Shown piece after piece: positions 26,264 to 34,633 of a stretch of DNA of 64,000 bases. The position numbers were made by a program, and so were the translations under genes. How positions within the stretch are numbered: the stretch's first letter is position 1; each line of letters begins with the position of its first letter. The notes under the pieces were generated by a model. The model was not told where the DNA came from and ran no database searches. It saw nothing but the letters and a program-made list of their open reading frames with translations. The DNA is from DTU015 sp012837895 (GTDB lineage: Bacteria > Bacillota > Sulfobacillia > Fermentithermobacillales > Fermentithermobacillaceae), in the NCBI GenBank assembly GCA_050952085.1, contig JBMNKH010000004.1:558001-622000 (forward strand), read 5' to 3'.

Positions 26264-26629
26264 TTGCTCATAATTGTGGTGCTGCTGCTCATTCCGGTGG
26301 TGATCTTTGCTGTTCAGAACGCGCAAATGGTTTCCATCAGTTTCTTGAACTGGAGCTTGTCGCTCAACATGGCCATTGTGGTGCTGGGCTCGCTGCTAAT
26401 TGGCTTGATCGTGGGAACAGTTTGGACCTGGTTCAAAGGTGCCAAGGCCAGGGGACAGGTGAGGCAGCTTACCAAGTCTCTCGAAGCGTCCACAAGGCAA
26501 GTCAAAGAGCTTGAGCAAGCTTTGCAGGAACAAAAACACAAAGCTGACAGCTTGGATACTCAGATAAAGGCGTTAGAAACTGAGCTATCGGCACTAGAAG
26601 TCCAAAGAGTGGAGAGAGACAACCTCTAA
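26264..26629 (+). CDS. LapA-family (DUF1049) membrane protein
   Basis: A small membrane protein of 121 residues with two hydrophobic helices (about 2-20 and 42-62) around the conserved FAVQNAQMVSISFLNWSL segment, followed by a cytoplasmic coiled-coil tail rich in Lys, Glu and Gln. This is the LapA/DUF1049 pattern; in E. coli the LapA-LapB pair influences envelope biogenesis, but no LapB is seen here. TTG at 26264 is chosen because gggaggtgagg precedes it; earlier in-frame starts lack an RBS. It is followed immediately by recJ. Confidence 0.78.
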   Translation: MLIIVVLLLIPVVIFAVQNAQMVSISFLNWSLSLNMAIVVLGSLLIGLIVGTVWTWFKGAKARGQVRQLTKSLEASTRQVKELEQALQEQKHKADSLDTQIKALETELSALEVQRVERDNL

Positions 26630-26634
26630 ACAAG

Positions 26635-29313
26635 ATGAAGCACAATATATTCGCCAAATCTCTTATGACAAACATAATAGGATCTTTTGCCCGGTGGGAC
26701 CACCCTGTGGCCACCGACCCGGCCCAAGTGGACGCCCTGTCAGAGATGCTGGCCGTTTCACCTGAGACTGCTTCGTTATTGCTAAGGCGGACAGGCGGGT
26801 GCATCCAAGATGCCGTCAACCTTTGGACAGGGCAAGCGTCCCTTCCCGAAATCTCGGCCCTGCCTGGCACTGAGGAAGCGGTTTGCAGGTTGGAGAAGGC
26901 TGCCCGTTCCGGGGAAAAGGTGCTTGTGTATTCAGATTTCGATGCTGATGGCATAAGCTCTGCGGTGATTCTCAAAGAAGCTTTGGAGCTTGTAGGAATA
27001 CATGATGTGGACGTATTTTTTCCGTGCAGGTTCCGGGACGGTTACGGGTTTCACGCAAAACTGATCGACGGATTCTATAATGAAGGAGTCAGCCTCATAA
27101 TCACTGCTGATTGCGGGATCACCGGATGGGACGCATGCGAAAAGGCCAAGCGCTTAGGTATCGATGTGATTATCACCGATCATCACAGGACAGGCCCTAC
27201 CCTGCCTGAGGCGCTTGCGATCATAAACCCCCATTTGCCTTCATGGGAAGAGTTTGGCCTTCAAGACCTTACAGGCGCTGGGGGTGCCTACCTGTTAGCC
27301 AGGGCTTTTCTGGACGAAAAGGGCCTGGCGGATAAGATACCCCCTGACTGGGGCACAGACATGCTTACCTTATCTATTGCAGGAGACGGGCATCCTGTGA
27401 CCGGGCTCAACCGAACGTGGATAAAACAGGGCCTAAACCTGCTAGAGCACACCTGTCGTCCGGGTATCCTTGCCCTGCTGTGCATTTCAGGCGTGTTCAA
27501 GTTCGGGCAAGACCTTGAACTGCCCGCAAGCCGCCTAGATGAGCCTGCCGGCCTTGGTGATTGGGATGAAGGGGTGCTTGGGAAACTGGTTGAGACCCGC
27601 GACTTAGAGTTTGAGCGGGATGTTATGTACGCGGTGGTTCCCAGGATCAATGCTGCTGCCAGGCTTAGCCACGCCTGGGATGCCTTTGATTTGCTGTGTG
27701 AAAATGATTTGCATAAAGCGTTTGAGAGGGCCAGGGAGCTGGACAAGCTTAACCGGGAGAGGCGCAAGATTGAACTAGCTATGCTTGAGGAATGTTATGA
27801 AAGGATCGCCGGAATTGCAACCGGGTACAGGCCGGATGAATGCAGGGAAGGTGTAACCCATGAGGGGTATCCGCGCTACTCTATATGTGAGCTAGGGACT
27901 TCATGGCACGAAGGGGTTGTGGGTATAGCGGCGTCGAAGGTACGGGACAGGTACTGGCGGCCCTGCGCTTTGATTGCAGGCGAAGGGCCTGTGCTTAAGG
28001 GTTCGGTACGGGGAATTCCTGGGCTGAACGTTCATCAAGCTTTGTCAGAGTGCGGGGAACTCCTCCTCAATTACGGCGGCCATGCAGCCGCAGGAGGTTT
28101 TTCCGTGCACAGTGAAAACGTCCAGGCGTTCGCAGACAAGTTCGAAGGTGTTGTAAAGCGGCTCTTGGGTGATAGGCTTATTGAAGCTGTGTTGCACTTG
28201 GATGATCTGCTTAGCGTTGAAGATTGCAGTGAGGAAAAGCTGATGCCGCTTGTATCCCTGGAGCCCTTTGGGACAGGGAACCCCAGGCCGGCTTTGGGGA
28301 TTACCGGGGGCAAGATCACCGGGGCAAGGCTGATTGGCAAAGGCCAGGATCACCTCGAACTCACAATAGCTGGAAACCACAACCAGGTAAGGCTAATATG
28401 GTTCGGCGCAGGCCACAAAGTGTCGCAGGTGTGTTTCCCCGGAGTCTGCGACCTGGCCTTTACCCCTAACCGCAATACATACCTTGGCCAGGAAAGGGTT
28501 TCCCTGTTTGTAGAAGACGTCCGGCTTCCCTGGGGCATGCTGGGCAGCAATTACCTGAGCCTGGCCCGGTATATCTCAGATAGCGGGCCTGCGATTGTCT
28601 ACACGTGGAGCAGTGATGCTGCCGCCAGCATATGGGTGGGTTTGAGACGACTTGGCGCCGAAGCAGGTTTGCACTTGAGCGGGCAGGAAGGGGCGCTCGC
28701 CCACAACGCAAGACTCGTACTTGAAAAAAACCATGGCACAGTCGTATCTACGGCACCCTGGGAGCTTGTTAGCGGAAACCCCGGGCGTGAGATCAGGCTG
28801 CTTGTCGTTCACCCGCCGGTTTCCGGGGAATCACTGAGCTCCCTCATGGAGTTGTTAATGTCTCGCGGGATTAAGAGTACATTTCTTGACCGTTATGTGA
28901 ATGATTCAATTACGTGGCTTCTTGCCCGTTATCCTTCAAAGGAATATGTAGAGCAAGTGTGGAAATTTCTCATCGGGAGGCCGGGTAACGGAAAGATAAC
29001 TGTCTGGGAGGCCGGCCCCTTGTATACACACGGTGTTGTGGAACTTGAGGGTGCCGCTTACGAGCAGCAACTGGTGCTCTTGGAGTCATGTCTTTCCATT
29101 ATGATGGAACTGGATATGATATCTTCGGACGTTATCAACCGGATACCCATGTTTGTCTTACACATGCCAAAAGGACAAGTCAGCCTTTCAGGCTCACCCC
29201 TGTATGTGAAGGGGCGCAGGATCCGGAAGGCTGCAGGGCAGTTTATGGAACGATTTGAGGGAGGGATAAAGCATGGGGGAAAGCATCGAAAAACAAATAA
29301 TGTCGAGTATTAG
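26635..29313 (+). CDS. recJ: Single-stranded-DNA-specific exonuclease RecJ
   Basis: DHH-family 5'-3' exonuclease acting in recombination and repair. Catalytic motifs are intact: YSDFDADGISSA (about residue 102), the Asp in ITADCGITG (about 163), the DHH motif in IITDHHRTG (about 182) and the DHHA1 part with GGHAAAGGFS (about 482). An OB-fold region follows. At 892 residues it is longer than typical RecJ (560-800); the final 250 residues are a Firmicutes-style C-terminal extension with no motif I recognise. The ATG at 26635 has a poor RBS; ATG at 26665 is possible. Its end overlaps apt by 41 bp, so the two are coupled. Confidence 0.9.
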   Translation: MKHNIFAKSLMTNIIGSFARWDHPVATDPAQVDALSEMLAVSPETASLLLRRTGGCIQDAVNLWTGQASLPEISALPGTEEAVCRLEKAARSGEKVLVYSDFDADGISSAVILKEALELVGIHDVDVFFPCRFRDGYGFHAKLIDGFYNEGVSLIITADCGITGWDACEKAKRLGIDVIITDHHRTGPTLPEALAIINPHLPSWEEFGLQDLTGAGGAYLLARAFLDEKGLADKIPPDWGTDMLTLSIAGDGHPVTGLNRTWIKQGLNLLEHTCRPGILALLCISGVFKFGQDLELPASRLDEPAGLGDWDEGVLGKLVETRDLEFERDVMYAVVPRINAAARLSHAWDAFDLLCENDLHKAFERARELDKLNRERRKIELAMLEECYERIAGIATGYRPDECREGVTHEGYPRYSICELGTSWHEGVVGIAASKVRDRYWRPCALIAGEGPVLKGSVRGIPGLNVHQALSECGELLLNYGGHAAAGGFSVHSENVQAFADKFEGVVKRLLGDRLIEAVLHLDDLLSVEDCSEEKLMPLVSLEPFGTGNPRPALGITGGKITGARLIGKGQDHLELTIAGNHNQVRLIWFGAGHKVSQVCFPGVCDLAFTPNRNTYLGQERVSLFVEDVRLPWGMLGSNYLSLARYISDSGPAIVYTWSSDAAASIWVGLRRLGAEAGLHLSGQEGALAHNARLVLEKNHGTVVSTAPWELVSGNPGREIRLLVVHPPVSGESLSSLMELLMSRGIKSTFLDRYVNDSITWLLARYPSKEYVEQVWKFLIGRPGNGKITVWEAGPLYTHGVVELEGAAYEQQLVLLESCLSIMMELDMISSDVINRIPMFVLHMPKGQVSLSGSPLYVKGRRIRKAAGQFMERFEGGIKHGGKHRKTNNVEY

Positions 29314-29815
29314 GGTGATTCCGGATTTTCCCCAGAAAGGGGTTAGTTTCAAAGATATAACCCCTCTACTTAAAGATCCTGAGTTGTTTAGGAAGTGCAT
29401 TGATGCCCTCAAGGATGTGTGCAAAGAGATAGAGTTTGACGTGATTGTGGCGCCTGAAGCCAGAGGGTTCCTTATAGGAAGTGCACTTGCCTATGCCATG
29501 GGCAAGGCTTTTGCCCCGGTCAGGAAAAAGGGGAAGCTACCCTGGGAAACTCTCCAAGGGGAGTACCAGCTGGAATATGGAACTGATACCCTTGAAATAC
29601 ATAGGGACGCCGTGGAGCCAGGTCAGCGGGTGCTGGTAGTGGATGACCTGCTTGCTACAGGGGGTACCATTGCCGCTACCATCGATATGGCCGAGAAACT
29701 AGGCGGCGAAATCGCTGCTGTGGGTTTTTTGATCGAGTTGACTTACATCCCTGGTAGGGCTAATCTATCTAAAATGGGTTATGAGGTATTTTCCGTGGTT
29801 AAGCTCGACAGTTAG
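29273..29815 (+). CDS. apt: Adenine phosphoribosyltransferase
   Basis: Converts adenine and PRPP to AMP in purine salvage. Family signatures: IPDFPQKGVSFKDITPLL near the N-terminus, APEARGFLIGSALA (about residue 62), KKGKLPWET and the PRPP loop VLVVDDLLATGGTIAAT (about 122). Length 180 is standard. ATG at 29273 follows gagggagggataaagc. The recJ-apt-relA order is a common Firmicutes cluster; an intrinsic terminator separates apt from relA here. Confidence 0.95.
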   Translation: MGESIEKQIMSSIRVIPDFPQKGVSFKDITPLLKDPELFRKCIDALKDVCKEIEFDVIVAPEARGFLIGSALAYAMGKAFAPVRKKGKLPWETLQGEYQLEYGTDTLEIHRDAVEPGQRVLVVDDLLATGGTIAATIDMAEKLGGEIAAVGFLIELTYIPGRANLSKMGYEVFSVVKLDS

Positions 29816-29878
29816 CAATGTGCGCGGTTGCTTTTCAACAGCAGCTCAAGGTGTAATTCAATAATATGCGCTTAGAAG

Positions 29879-29923
29879 AAGCGACATTCGGGCTAGAAGG
29901 CACACCGGGAATGTCGCTTTTTG
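29879..29923 (+). terminator. Intrinsic terminator between apt and relA
   Basis: An 11-bp perfect stem (aagcgacattc at 29879-29889, gaatgtcgctt at 29909-29919) with a 19-nt loop is followed by a T-run. It rules out the upstream relA frame starts at 29866 and 29911, which would lie in the hairpin. Confidence 0.8.
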
Positions 29924-29952
29924 AAAATAAAAGGGGGCAGACAGCAGGGGCA

Positions 29953-32118
29953 ATGGCAGTGAAAAGACTGCAAGACGACATAGGTGCTTACTTGACCGAA
30001 CAGGACAGGGAACTGGTCCAAAGGGCCTATGTTTTTGCTGCCAAGGCTCACGAAGGGCAATTCAGGTTATCGGGAGAGGATTACATTGAGCATCCTGTGG
30101 CCGTAGCCCGGATCCTGTCTGAACTGGAAGGGGACGCTCATACCCTGGCTGCTGCACTGCTCCATGACGTGGCGGAGGATACTGACGTTACGATTGAAGA
30201 AATACGGCAAGAGTTCGGCGTTGAGATAGCCAGACTGGTTGACGGCGTAACCAAGCTAAGCAGGATACAGTTCCACTCACGGATGGAAGAGCAAGTGTCG
30301 AACCTGCGCAAGATGTTCCTGGCCATGGCAGAAGACTGGCGGGTTGTGGTAATCAGGCTTGCTGACCGCTTGCATAACCTCAGGACCTTGGACGCGCTCC
30401 CTGTTGACAAACAGAAGCAGACTGCTGAAGAAACCCTGGACATATACGCACCCCTGGCTCACCGCCTGGGGATTTGGCGGTTTAAGTGGGAACTTGAAGA
30501 CTTGGGGTTCAGGTACCTTTACCCTGAGGAATACCGGTCCCTTGCAAAGCAGATGGTGGCCAAGCGCAGCGAGCGTGAGGCCGAGGTGGCCATGGTAATC
30601 AGCCGTCTACAGAACCTGCTTCAAGAGCACGGCATACAGGCGGACGTGCAGGGGAGGGCTAAGAACCTCTACAGCATATACAGGAAGACCAAGCGCCTGG
30701 GTATAGATATGTCCCAGATATACGACCTCTTGGCAGTGAGGGTCATCACTGCCACTGTGAGTGACTGCTATGAAGTGTTGGGTCTGGCTCATACCCTCTG
30801 GAAACCTATGCCCGGAAGGTTCAAAGACTACATTGCCATGCCCAAACCCAACGGATACCAGTCACTTCATACAACTGTGTTAGGGCCTTTAGGCCAGCCT
30901 TTTGAAATCCAGATAAGGACCAGGGAGATGGACCGGACTGCTGAGTACGGCAGCGCAGCTCACTGGAAATACAAGGAAAGAAGGTCTGACCAATCGTTTG
31001 ACCAGAAGATGTCATGGCTGCGCCAGCTTCTGGACTGGCAAAGGGAGATGACTGATGCCGGCGAGTTCATGGAGGCCCTCAGGCTGGACGTATTCAATGA
31101 TGAGGTGTTCGTGTTCACTCCCAAGGGCGATGTGATCGATTTGCCTGTGGGGTCCACGCCTCTTGACTTCGCTTACAGGATTCACACAGACGTGGGCCAC
31201 CAGTGTGTGGGGGCAAAGGTCAACGGTAAGCTGGTACCCCTGTCTTACAAGCTGAATACAGGGGATATTGTTGAGATTCTCACTTCGCGCCAATCGTCAG
31301 GGCCAAGCCGGGACTGGCTGGATATAGTAAAGACTTCCCAGGCGCGCTCTAAGATCCGGTCCTTCTTCAGGAAACTGCTGAGGGAAGAAGACATTGCCCG
31401 GGGCAAGACTACGCTTGAAGCTGAGGTGCAGCAAAAGCTAGGCGTCAAGCTGGCAGATCTTATTGATGCAGGCATAGCCGGGAACGTATTGCGCAAGTTG
31501 AACTATCCTGACCTGCAAAGCTTGTATGCAGCTATCTCCTACGGGGGGATTAGCGCAGTCCACGTGACAACCAGGTTGCGCGACGAAGCTGCCAAGACCG
31601 CGCCTGACTTGTTGCCCAAGCGGGAAGAAGCTCCAAAGGTAGTCCCTAGGAAACCACGGGGACCGGAAGAAGCGGTTACTGTCAAAGGAATGTCAGGGTT
31701 CCTGGTGCGCCTTGCCCAGTGCTGTTCACCTTTACCTGGAGACCCGATAATCGGATATATTACAAGAGGACGGGGTGTCACAGTCCACAGGCTTGATTGT
31801 CCTACCCTGATGTCCCTCACCGATACTGAACGGTTCATAGAAGCGTCGTGGGAAACTGAGGTAAGGGCATCTTATCCTGCAGAAATACTGATAGAAGGTG
31901 TGGACAGGCCAGGGCTGTTTGCTGAAATTACATCGGTCATAGCTGAGATGGGTTCCAACATCACCAACGCTACTGCCAGGGGAAATCCTGAGGGAACCGC
32001 CCGGATAACCATTCAATTTGAAACCCATGATCTGGATGAGTTCAAGAAAGTGGTAGCCAGTATAAGGCAAATAGACGGTATCATAGGAGTAAGGCGTGTT
32101 TTCGGTAAGGGGAGATAA
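29953..32118 (+). CDS. relA: Bifunctional (p)ppGpp synthetase/hydrolase (Rel)
   Basis: Stringent-response enzyme of 721 residues that makes and degrades (p)ppGpp. Domains in order: HD hydrolase with LLHDVAEDT, synthetase with GRAKNLYSIYRKTKR and GRFKDYIAMPKPNGYQSLHT, a TGS domain beginning VFVFTPKGDVIDLPVGSTPLDFAY, a linker with a CCSPLPGD motif, and a C-terminal ACT domain. The RFKD loop and intact HD motif indicate a bifunctional Rel rather than a synthetase-only RelA. Start: ATG at 29953 (or GTG at 29959, which has better spacing to agcagggg) lies downstream of the apt terminator, so longer versions are rejected. The dtd gene follows with a 3-bp gap. Confidence 0.95.
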   Translation: MAVKRLQDDIGAYLTEQDRELVQRAYVFAAKAHEGQFRLSGEDYIEHPVAVARILSELEGDAHTLAAALLHDVAEDTDVTIEEIRQEFGVEIARLVDGVTKLSRIQFHSRMEEQVSNLRKMFLAMAEDWRVVVIRLADRLHNLRTLDALPVDKQKQTAEETLDIYAPLAHRLGIWRFKWELEDLGFRYLYPEEYRSLAKQMVAKRSEREAEVAMVISRLQNLLQEHGIQADVQGRAKNLYSIYRKTKRLGIDMSQIYDLLAVRVITATVSDCYEVLGLAHTLWKPMPGRFKDYIAMPKPNGYQSLHTTVLGPLGQPFEIQIRTREMDRTAEYGSAAHWKYKERRSDQSFDQKMSWLRQLLDWQREMTDAGEFMEALRLDVFNDEVFVFTPKGDVIDLPVGSTPLDFAYRIHTDVGHQCVGAKVNGKLVPLSYKLNTGDIVEILTSRQSSGPSRDWLDIVKTSQARSKIRSFFRKLLREEDIARGKTTLEAEVQQKLGVKLADLIDAGIAGNVLRKLNYPDLQSLYAAISYGGISAVHVTTRLRDEAAKTAPDLLPKREEAPKVVPRKPRGPEEAVTVKGMSGFLVRLAQCCSPLPGDPIIGYITRGRGVTVHRLDCPTLMSLTDTERFIEASWETEVRASYPAEILIEGVDRPGLFAEITSVIAEMGSNITNATARGNPEGTARITIQFETHDLDEFKKVVASIRQIDGIIGVRRVFGKGR

Positions 32119-32121
32119 GAT

Positions 32122-32571
32122 GTGCGGGCTGTATTCCAACGGGTGACCAGCGCAAAAGTAGTAGTAGATGATGTAGAAGTCGCATCTACCGGCCCGGGGG
32201 CCCTTGTGTTTTTGGGCGTAGGGAAAGACGATACTGAAAAAGATGTAAAGTACATGGCAGGTAAAATCGCCGGCTTAAGGGTGTTTGCGGATGAAGAAGG
32301 CAAGATGAACCTGTCTCTCTTGGATGTATCAGGAGAGGTCCTTGTGGTATCCCAGTTTACCTTGTACGGGGATGTAAAGAAAGGCAAACGCCCGGGTTTT
32401 GATAAGGCTGCTCCTCCCCAAAAGGGTGAGGAACTGTACTCAAAAGTGGCAGAGGAATTGCAGCGCCTGGGGTTGACTGTCAAGACAGGGGTCTTCGGCG
32501 CATACATGCAAGTGGAACTTGTAAACGACGGGCCGGTTACCATATTGCTCTCAAGCGAGAAGGAGTTCTGA
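32122..32571 (+). CDS. dtd: D-aminoacyl-tRNA deacylase
   Basis: Hydrolyses D-aminoacyl-tRNAs (such as D-Tyr-tRNA) to prevent D-amino acids entering proteins. The family fingerprints are clear: MRAVFQRVTSAKVVVD at the N-terminus, SQFTLYGD around residue 78 and the GPVT motif in NDGPVTILL near the C-terminus, which bind the D-aminoacyl moiety across the dimer. Length 149 is standard. GTG start at 32122, with aaggggagataa upstream coming from the end of relA, implies translational coupling. Confidence 0.95.
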   Translation: MRAVFQRVTSAKVVVDDVEVASTGPGALVFLGVGKDDTEKDVKYMAGKIAGLRVFADEEGKMNLSLLDVSGEVLVVSQFTLYGDVKKGKRPGFDKAAPPQKGEELYSKVAEELQRLGLTVKTGVFGAYMQVELVNDGPVTILLSSEKEF

Positions 32572-32636
32572 GCTGACTACGCCGGGCTGTTTGAGACCGG
32601 TTCTATACGGATTCTACAGGGAAAGGCGGGTTGCGG

Positions 32637-33293
32637 GTGAAGGTACACACGCGTGCTGTGGGCTTACTGCAGACAAACTGCTACATTGTAGAAGATGAAG
32701 CATCGGGGAAAGCTGTGATAATTGATCCAGGCGGGGACGGCCAGGGAATCCTGGATTTCATAAATAGCCGGGGACTTGATCTCCAGTATGTTGTTATTAC
32801 CCACGGGCATATTGATCACTTCTTAGATGCAGGGTTTGTCCAGGCCAAGACATCGGTCCCCGTGCTGATTTCTGAGGCTGACAGCGGTTTCCTGGAGGAT
32901 CTTGGTTGGATGCGGGCCTTCCCCGGTTATGAGAGAATGATCCGGCCAAAAGCGATTACTTTCGTGAAGGAAGGCGACGTAATCAGCTTCGGTAATACGG
33001 ACCTTCAGGTAATCGAGACTCCCGGACACAGCCCGGGCTCTATATGTTTGTACTGGCCTGGCAGGAGCGATGCCCAGGGCGGGGAAGGCATGCCAGGTGT
33101 GCTCTTTTCAGGGGATCTGATTTTCAGCGTGGATGTGGGCAGGACGGATCTCCCGGGAGGTGACACTCACCAGCTTCTAGACAGCATCCGCAATAAAGTT
33201 TTCACTCTACCTGGCGATACTGTGATATACCCGGGGCACGATGAACCTACCACTGTGGAGAGAGAACGCACAGAAAATCCCTTTTTTCGCTGA
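32637..33293 (+). CDS. MBL-fold metallo-hydrolase (glyoxalase II-like)
   Basis: A 218-residue metallo-beta-lactamase-fold hydrolase of the small YcbL-like glyoxalase II group. The metal-binding motif THGHIDHF is present (about residue 57), then His in TPGHSPGS (about 131), Asp in FSGDLIF (about 157) and the terminal His in IYPGHDEPT (about 204), so a binuclear site is complete. It probably hydrolyses a thioester; the substrate is unknown. GTG at 32637 has aaaggcgg at good spacing; TTG at 32631 is too close to it. Its place between dtd and hisS is a conserved Firmicutes neighbourhood. Confidence 0.87.
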   Translation: MKVHTRAVGLLQTNCYIVEDEASGKAVIIDPGGDGQGILDFINSRGLDLQYVVITHGHIDHFLDAGFVQAKTSVPVLISEADSGFLEDLGWMRAFPGYERMIRPKAITFVKEGDVISFGNTDLQVIETPGHSPGSICLYWPGRSDAQGGEGMPGVLFSGDLIFSVDVGRTDLPGGDTHQLLDSIRNKVFTLPGDTVIYPGHDEPTTVERERTENPFFR

Positions 33294-33352
33294 AGTGTGA
33301 TATCTTATGTGATATCTTAGATGAACAAACCAAATCCCTGGGAGGGGTAGTC

Positions 33353-34633
33353 ATGCTGAGAGCACCTCGGGGCACCAATGATATCTTGCCTCCCGAGTCG
33401 CACAAGTGGGCTTACATCGAAGCGCTCCTTAGACGGCTCTCTAAAATCTACAACTTTGACGAAATAAGGACTCCCATGTTTGAATACACTGAACTATTTT
33501 CAAGGACAGTGGGAGAATCCACTGACATTGTTCAAAAAGAAATGTACACATTCAAGGACAAGGGGGGCAGGGATCTCACCCTCAGGCCTGAAGGTACTGC
33601 TCCTGTCGCCAGGGCTTTCTTGGAGCGGGGGCTTGAGGGCGGCGCTTTGCCGAGAAAACTGTTTTACCTGGGTCCCATGTTCCGTTATGAAAAACCCCAA
33701 GCAGGCCGGTACAGGGAGTTTGTGCAGTACGGGGTGGAGATACTCGGTTCGCCGTCTGCGTACTCAGATGTGGAAGTGATCTTGCTTGCGGTAAGGATCG
33801 CAGAGGAACTGGGGCTCATGGGCACCACTCTCTACATAAACACCATTGGATGCCCTGAATGCCGCAAAGCTCACCGGGAAGATTTTGTGAAGCAGGTTTC
33901 CGGCAGGGCGGCCGGGTTGTGCCGGGACTGCCTGGAAAGGCTTGACAAGAACCCCCTCAGGATCTTGGATTGCAAGAACCGGGCCTGCCGGGAAGCCGTT
34001 GCAGGTGTTCCTTTGATTAGCGATTACCTGTGCGATGATTGCAAAGCACACTGGGCTACCCTTCAAGCAATCCTGAAATCCCTTAAACTTGAGTACACCG
34101 TAGATCCTACCCTGGTAAGGGGATTTGACTATTATACGAAAACAGTGTTTGAGCTTAAGTGGCCTCCCCTTGGCGCCCAGGACGCGGTCATTGGCGGCGG
34201 GCGCTACGACGGGCTCATTGAAGAACTAGGAGGGAAGCCGTGCCCTGGAGTAGGGTTTGCCGTAGGCGTTGAGAGGCTGATCCTGGCTGCGGAGAAAGGC
34301 GAGAAACCGTTGAGGCCTGAGGTATCCATCGATTGCTTTGTGGTTTTCGCGGACAGCGAAGATGATCGGATTCCGCGGGCGGGGTTCAAGCTGCTTAATG
34401 ACTTGCGGAGTTCAGGCTTTTCAAGCGATTTCGACCCGCTTGGCAGAAGCATGAGGGCACAGATGAAGCATGCCAACAGGCTGAATGCCTGGTACGTAGC
34501 AATAGTCGGGGAAGAAGAAGTTGAACAAGACTTTGTGACAATAAGGTCTATGGAACACGGGTGGCAGAAGCAGGTTCCAGCCGGACGCGTGTTAGATTTC
34601 ATGAAGGAGGAAGTCTCAGGTGGCAGCAACTGA
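33353..34633 (+). CDS. hisS: Histidyl-tRNA synthetase
   Basis: Class II aminoacyl-tRNA synthetase charging tRNA-His, 426 residues. Motif 1 region DEIRTPMFEYTELFSRTVGESTDIVQKEMY, motif 2 MFRYEKPQAGRYREF (about 108), the histidine-specific LVRGFDYYTKTVFE (about 259) and motif 3 GFAVGVERL (about 300) are all present. A Cys-rich insert (CPECRK ... LCRDC ... LDCKNRAC, about 169-215) is usual for bacterial HisRS. The C-terminal anticodon-binding domain is complete. ATG at 33353 with gggaggggtag upstream. The 59-bp leader is too short for a T-box; it holds a direct repeat of gtgatatctta. The gene overlaps aspS by 14 bp. Confidence 0.96.
   Translation: MLRAPRGTNDILPPESHKWAYIEALLRRLSKIYNFDEIRTPMFEYTELFSRTVGESTDIVQKEMYTFKDKGGRDLTLRPEGTAPVARAFLERGLEGGALPRKLFYLGPMFRYEKPQAGRYREFVQYGVEILGSPSAYSDVEVILLAVRIAEELGLMGTTLYINTIGCPECRKAHREDFVKQVSGRAAGLCRDCLERLDKNPLRILDCKNRACREAVAGVPLISDYLCDDCKAHWATLQAILKSLKLEYTVDPTLVRGFDYYTKTVFELKWPPLGAQDAVIGGGRYDGLIEELGGKPCPGVGFAVGVERLILAAEKGEKPLRPEVSIDCFVVFADSEDDRIPRAGFKLLNDLRSSGFSSDFDPLGRSMRAQMKHANRLNAWYVAIVGEEEVEQDFVTIRSMEHGWQKQVPAGRVLDFMKEEVSGGSN

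Noticed and set aside
29866..29952. Longer Rel protein starting at 29866 or 29911
   Set aside because: Both starts lie in or next to an intrinsic terminator hairpin (29879-29923).
33294..33352. T-box riboswitch before hisS
   Set aside because: Only 59 bp are available and no T-box sequence is seen; just a short direct repeat.
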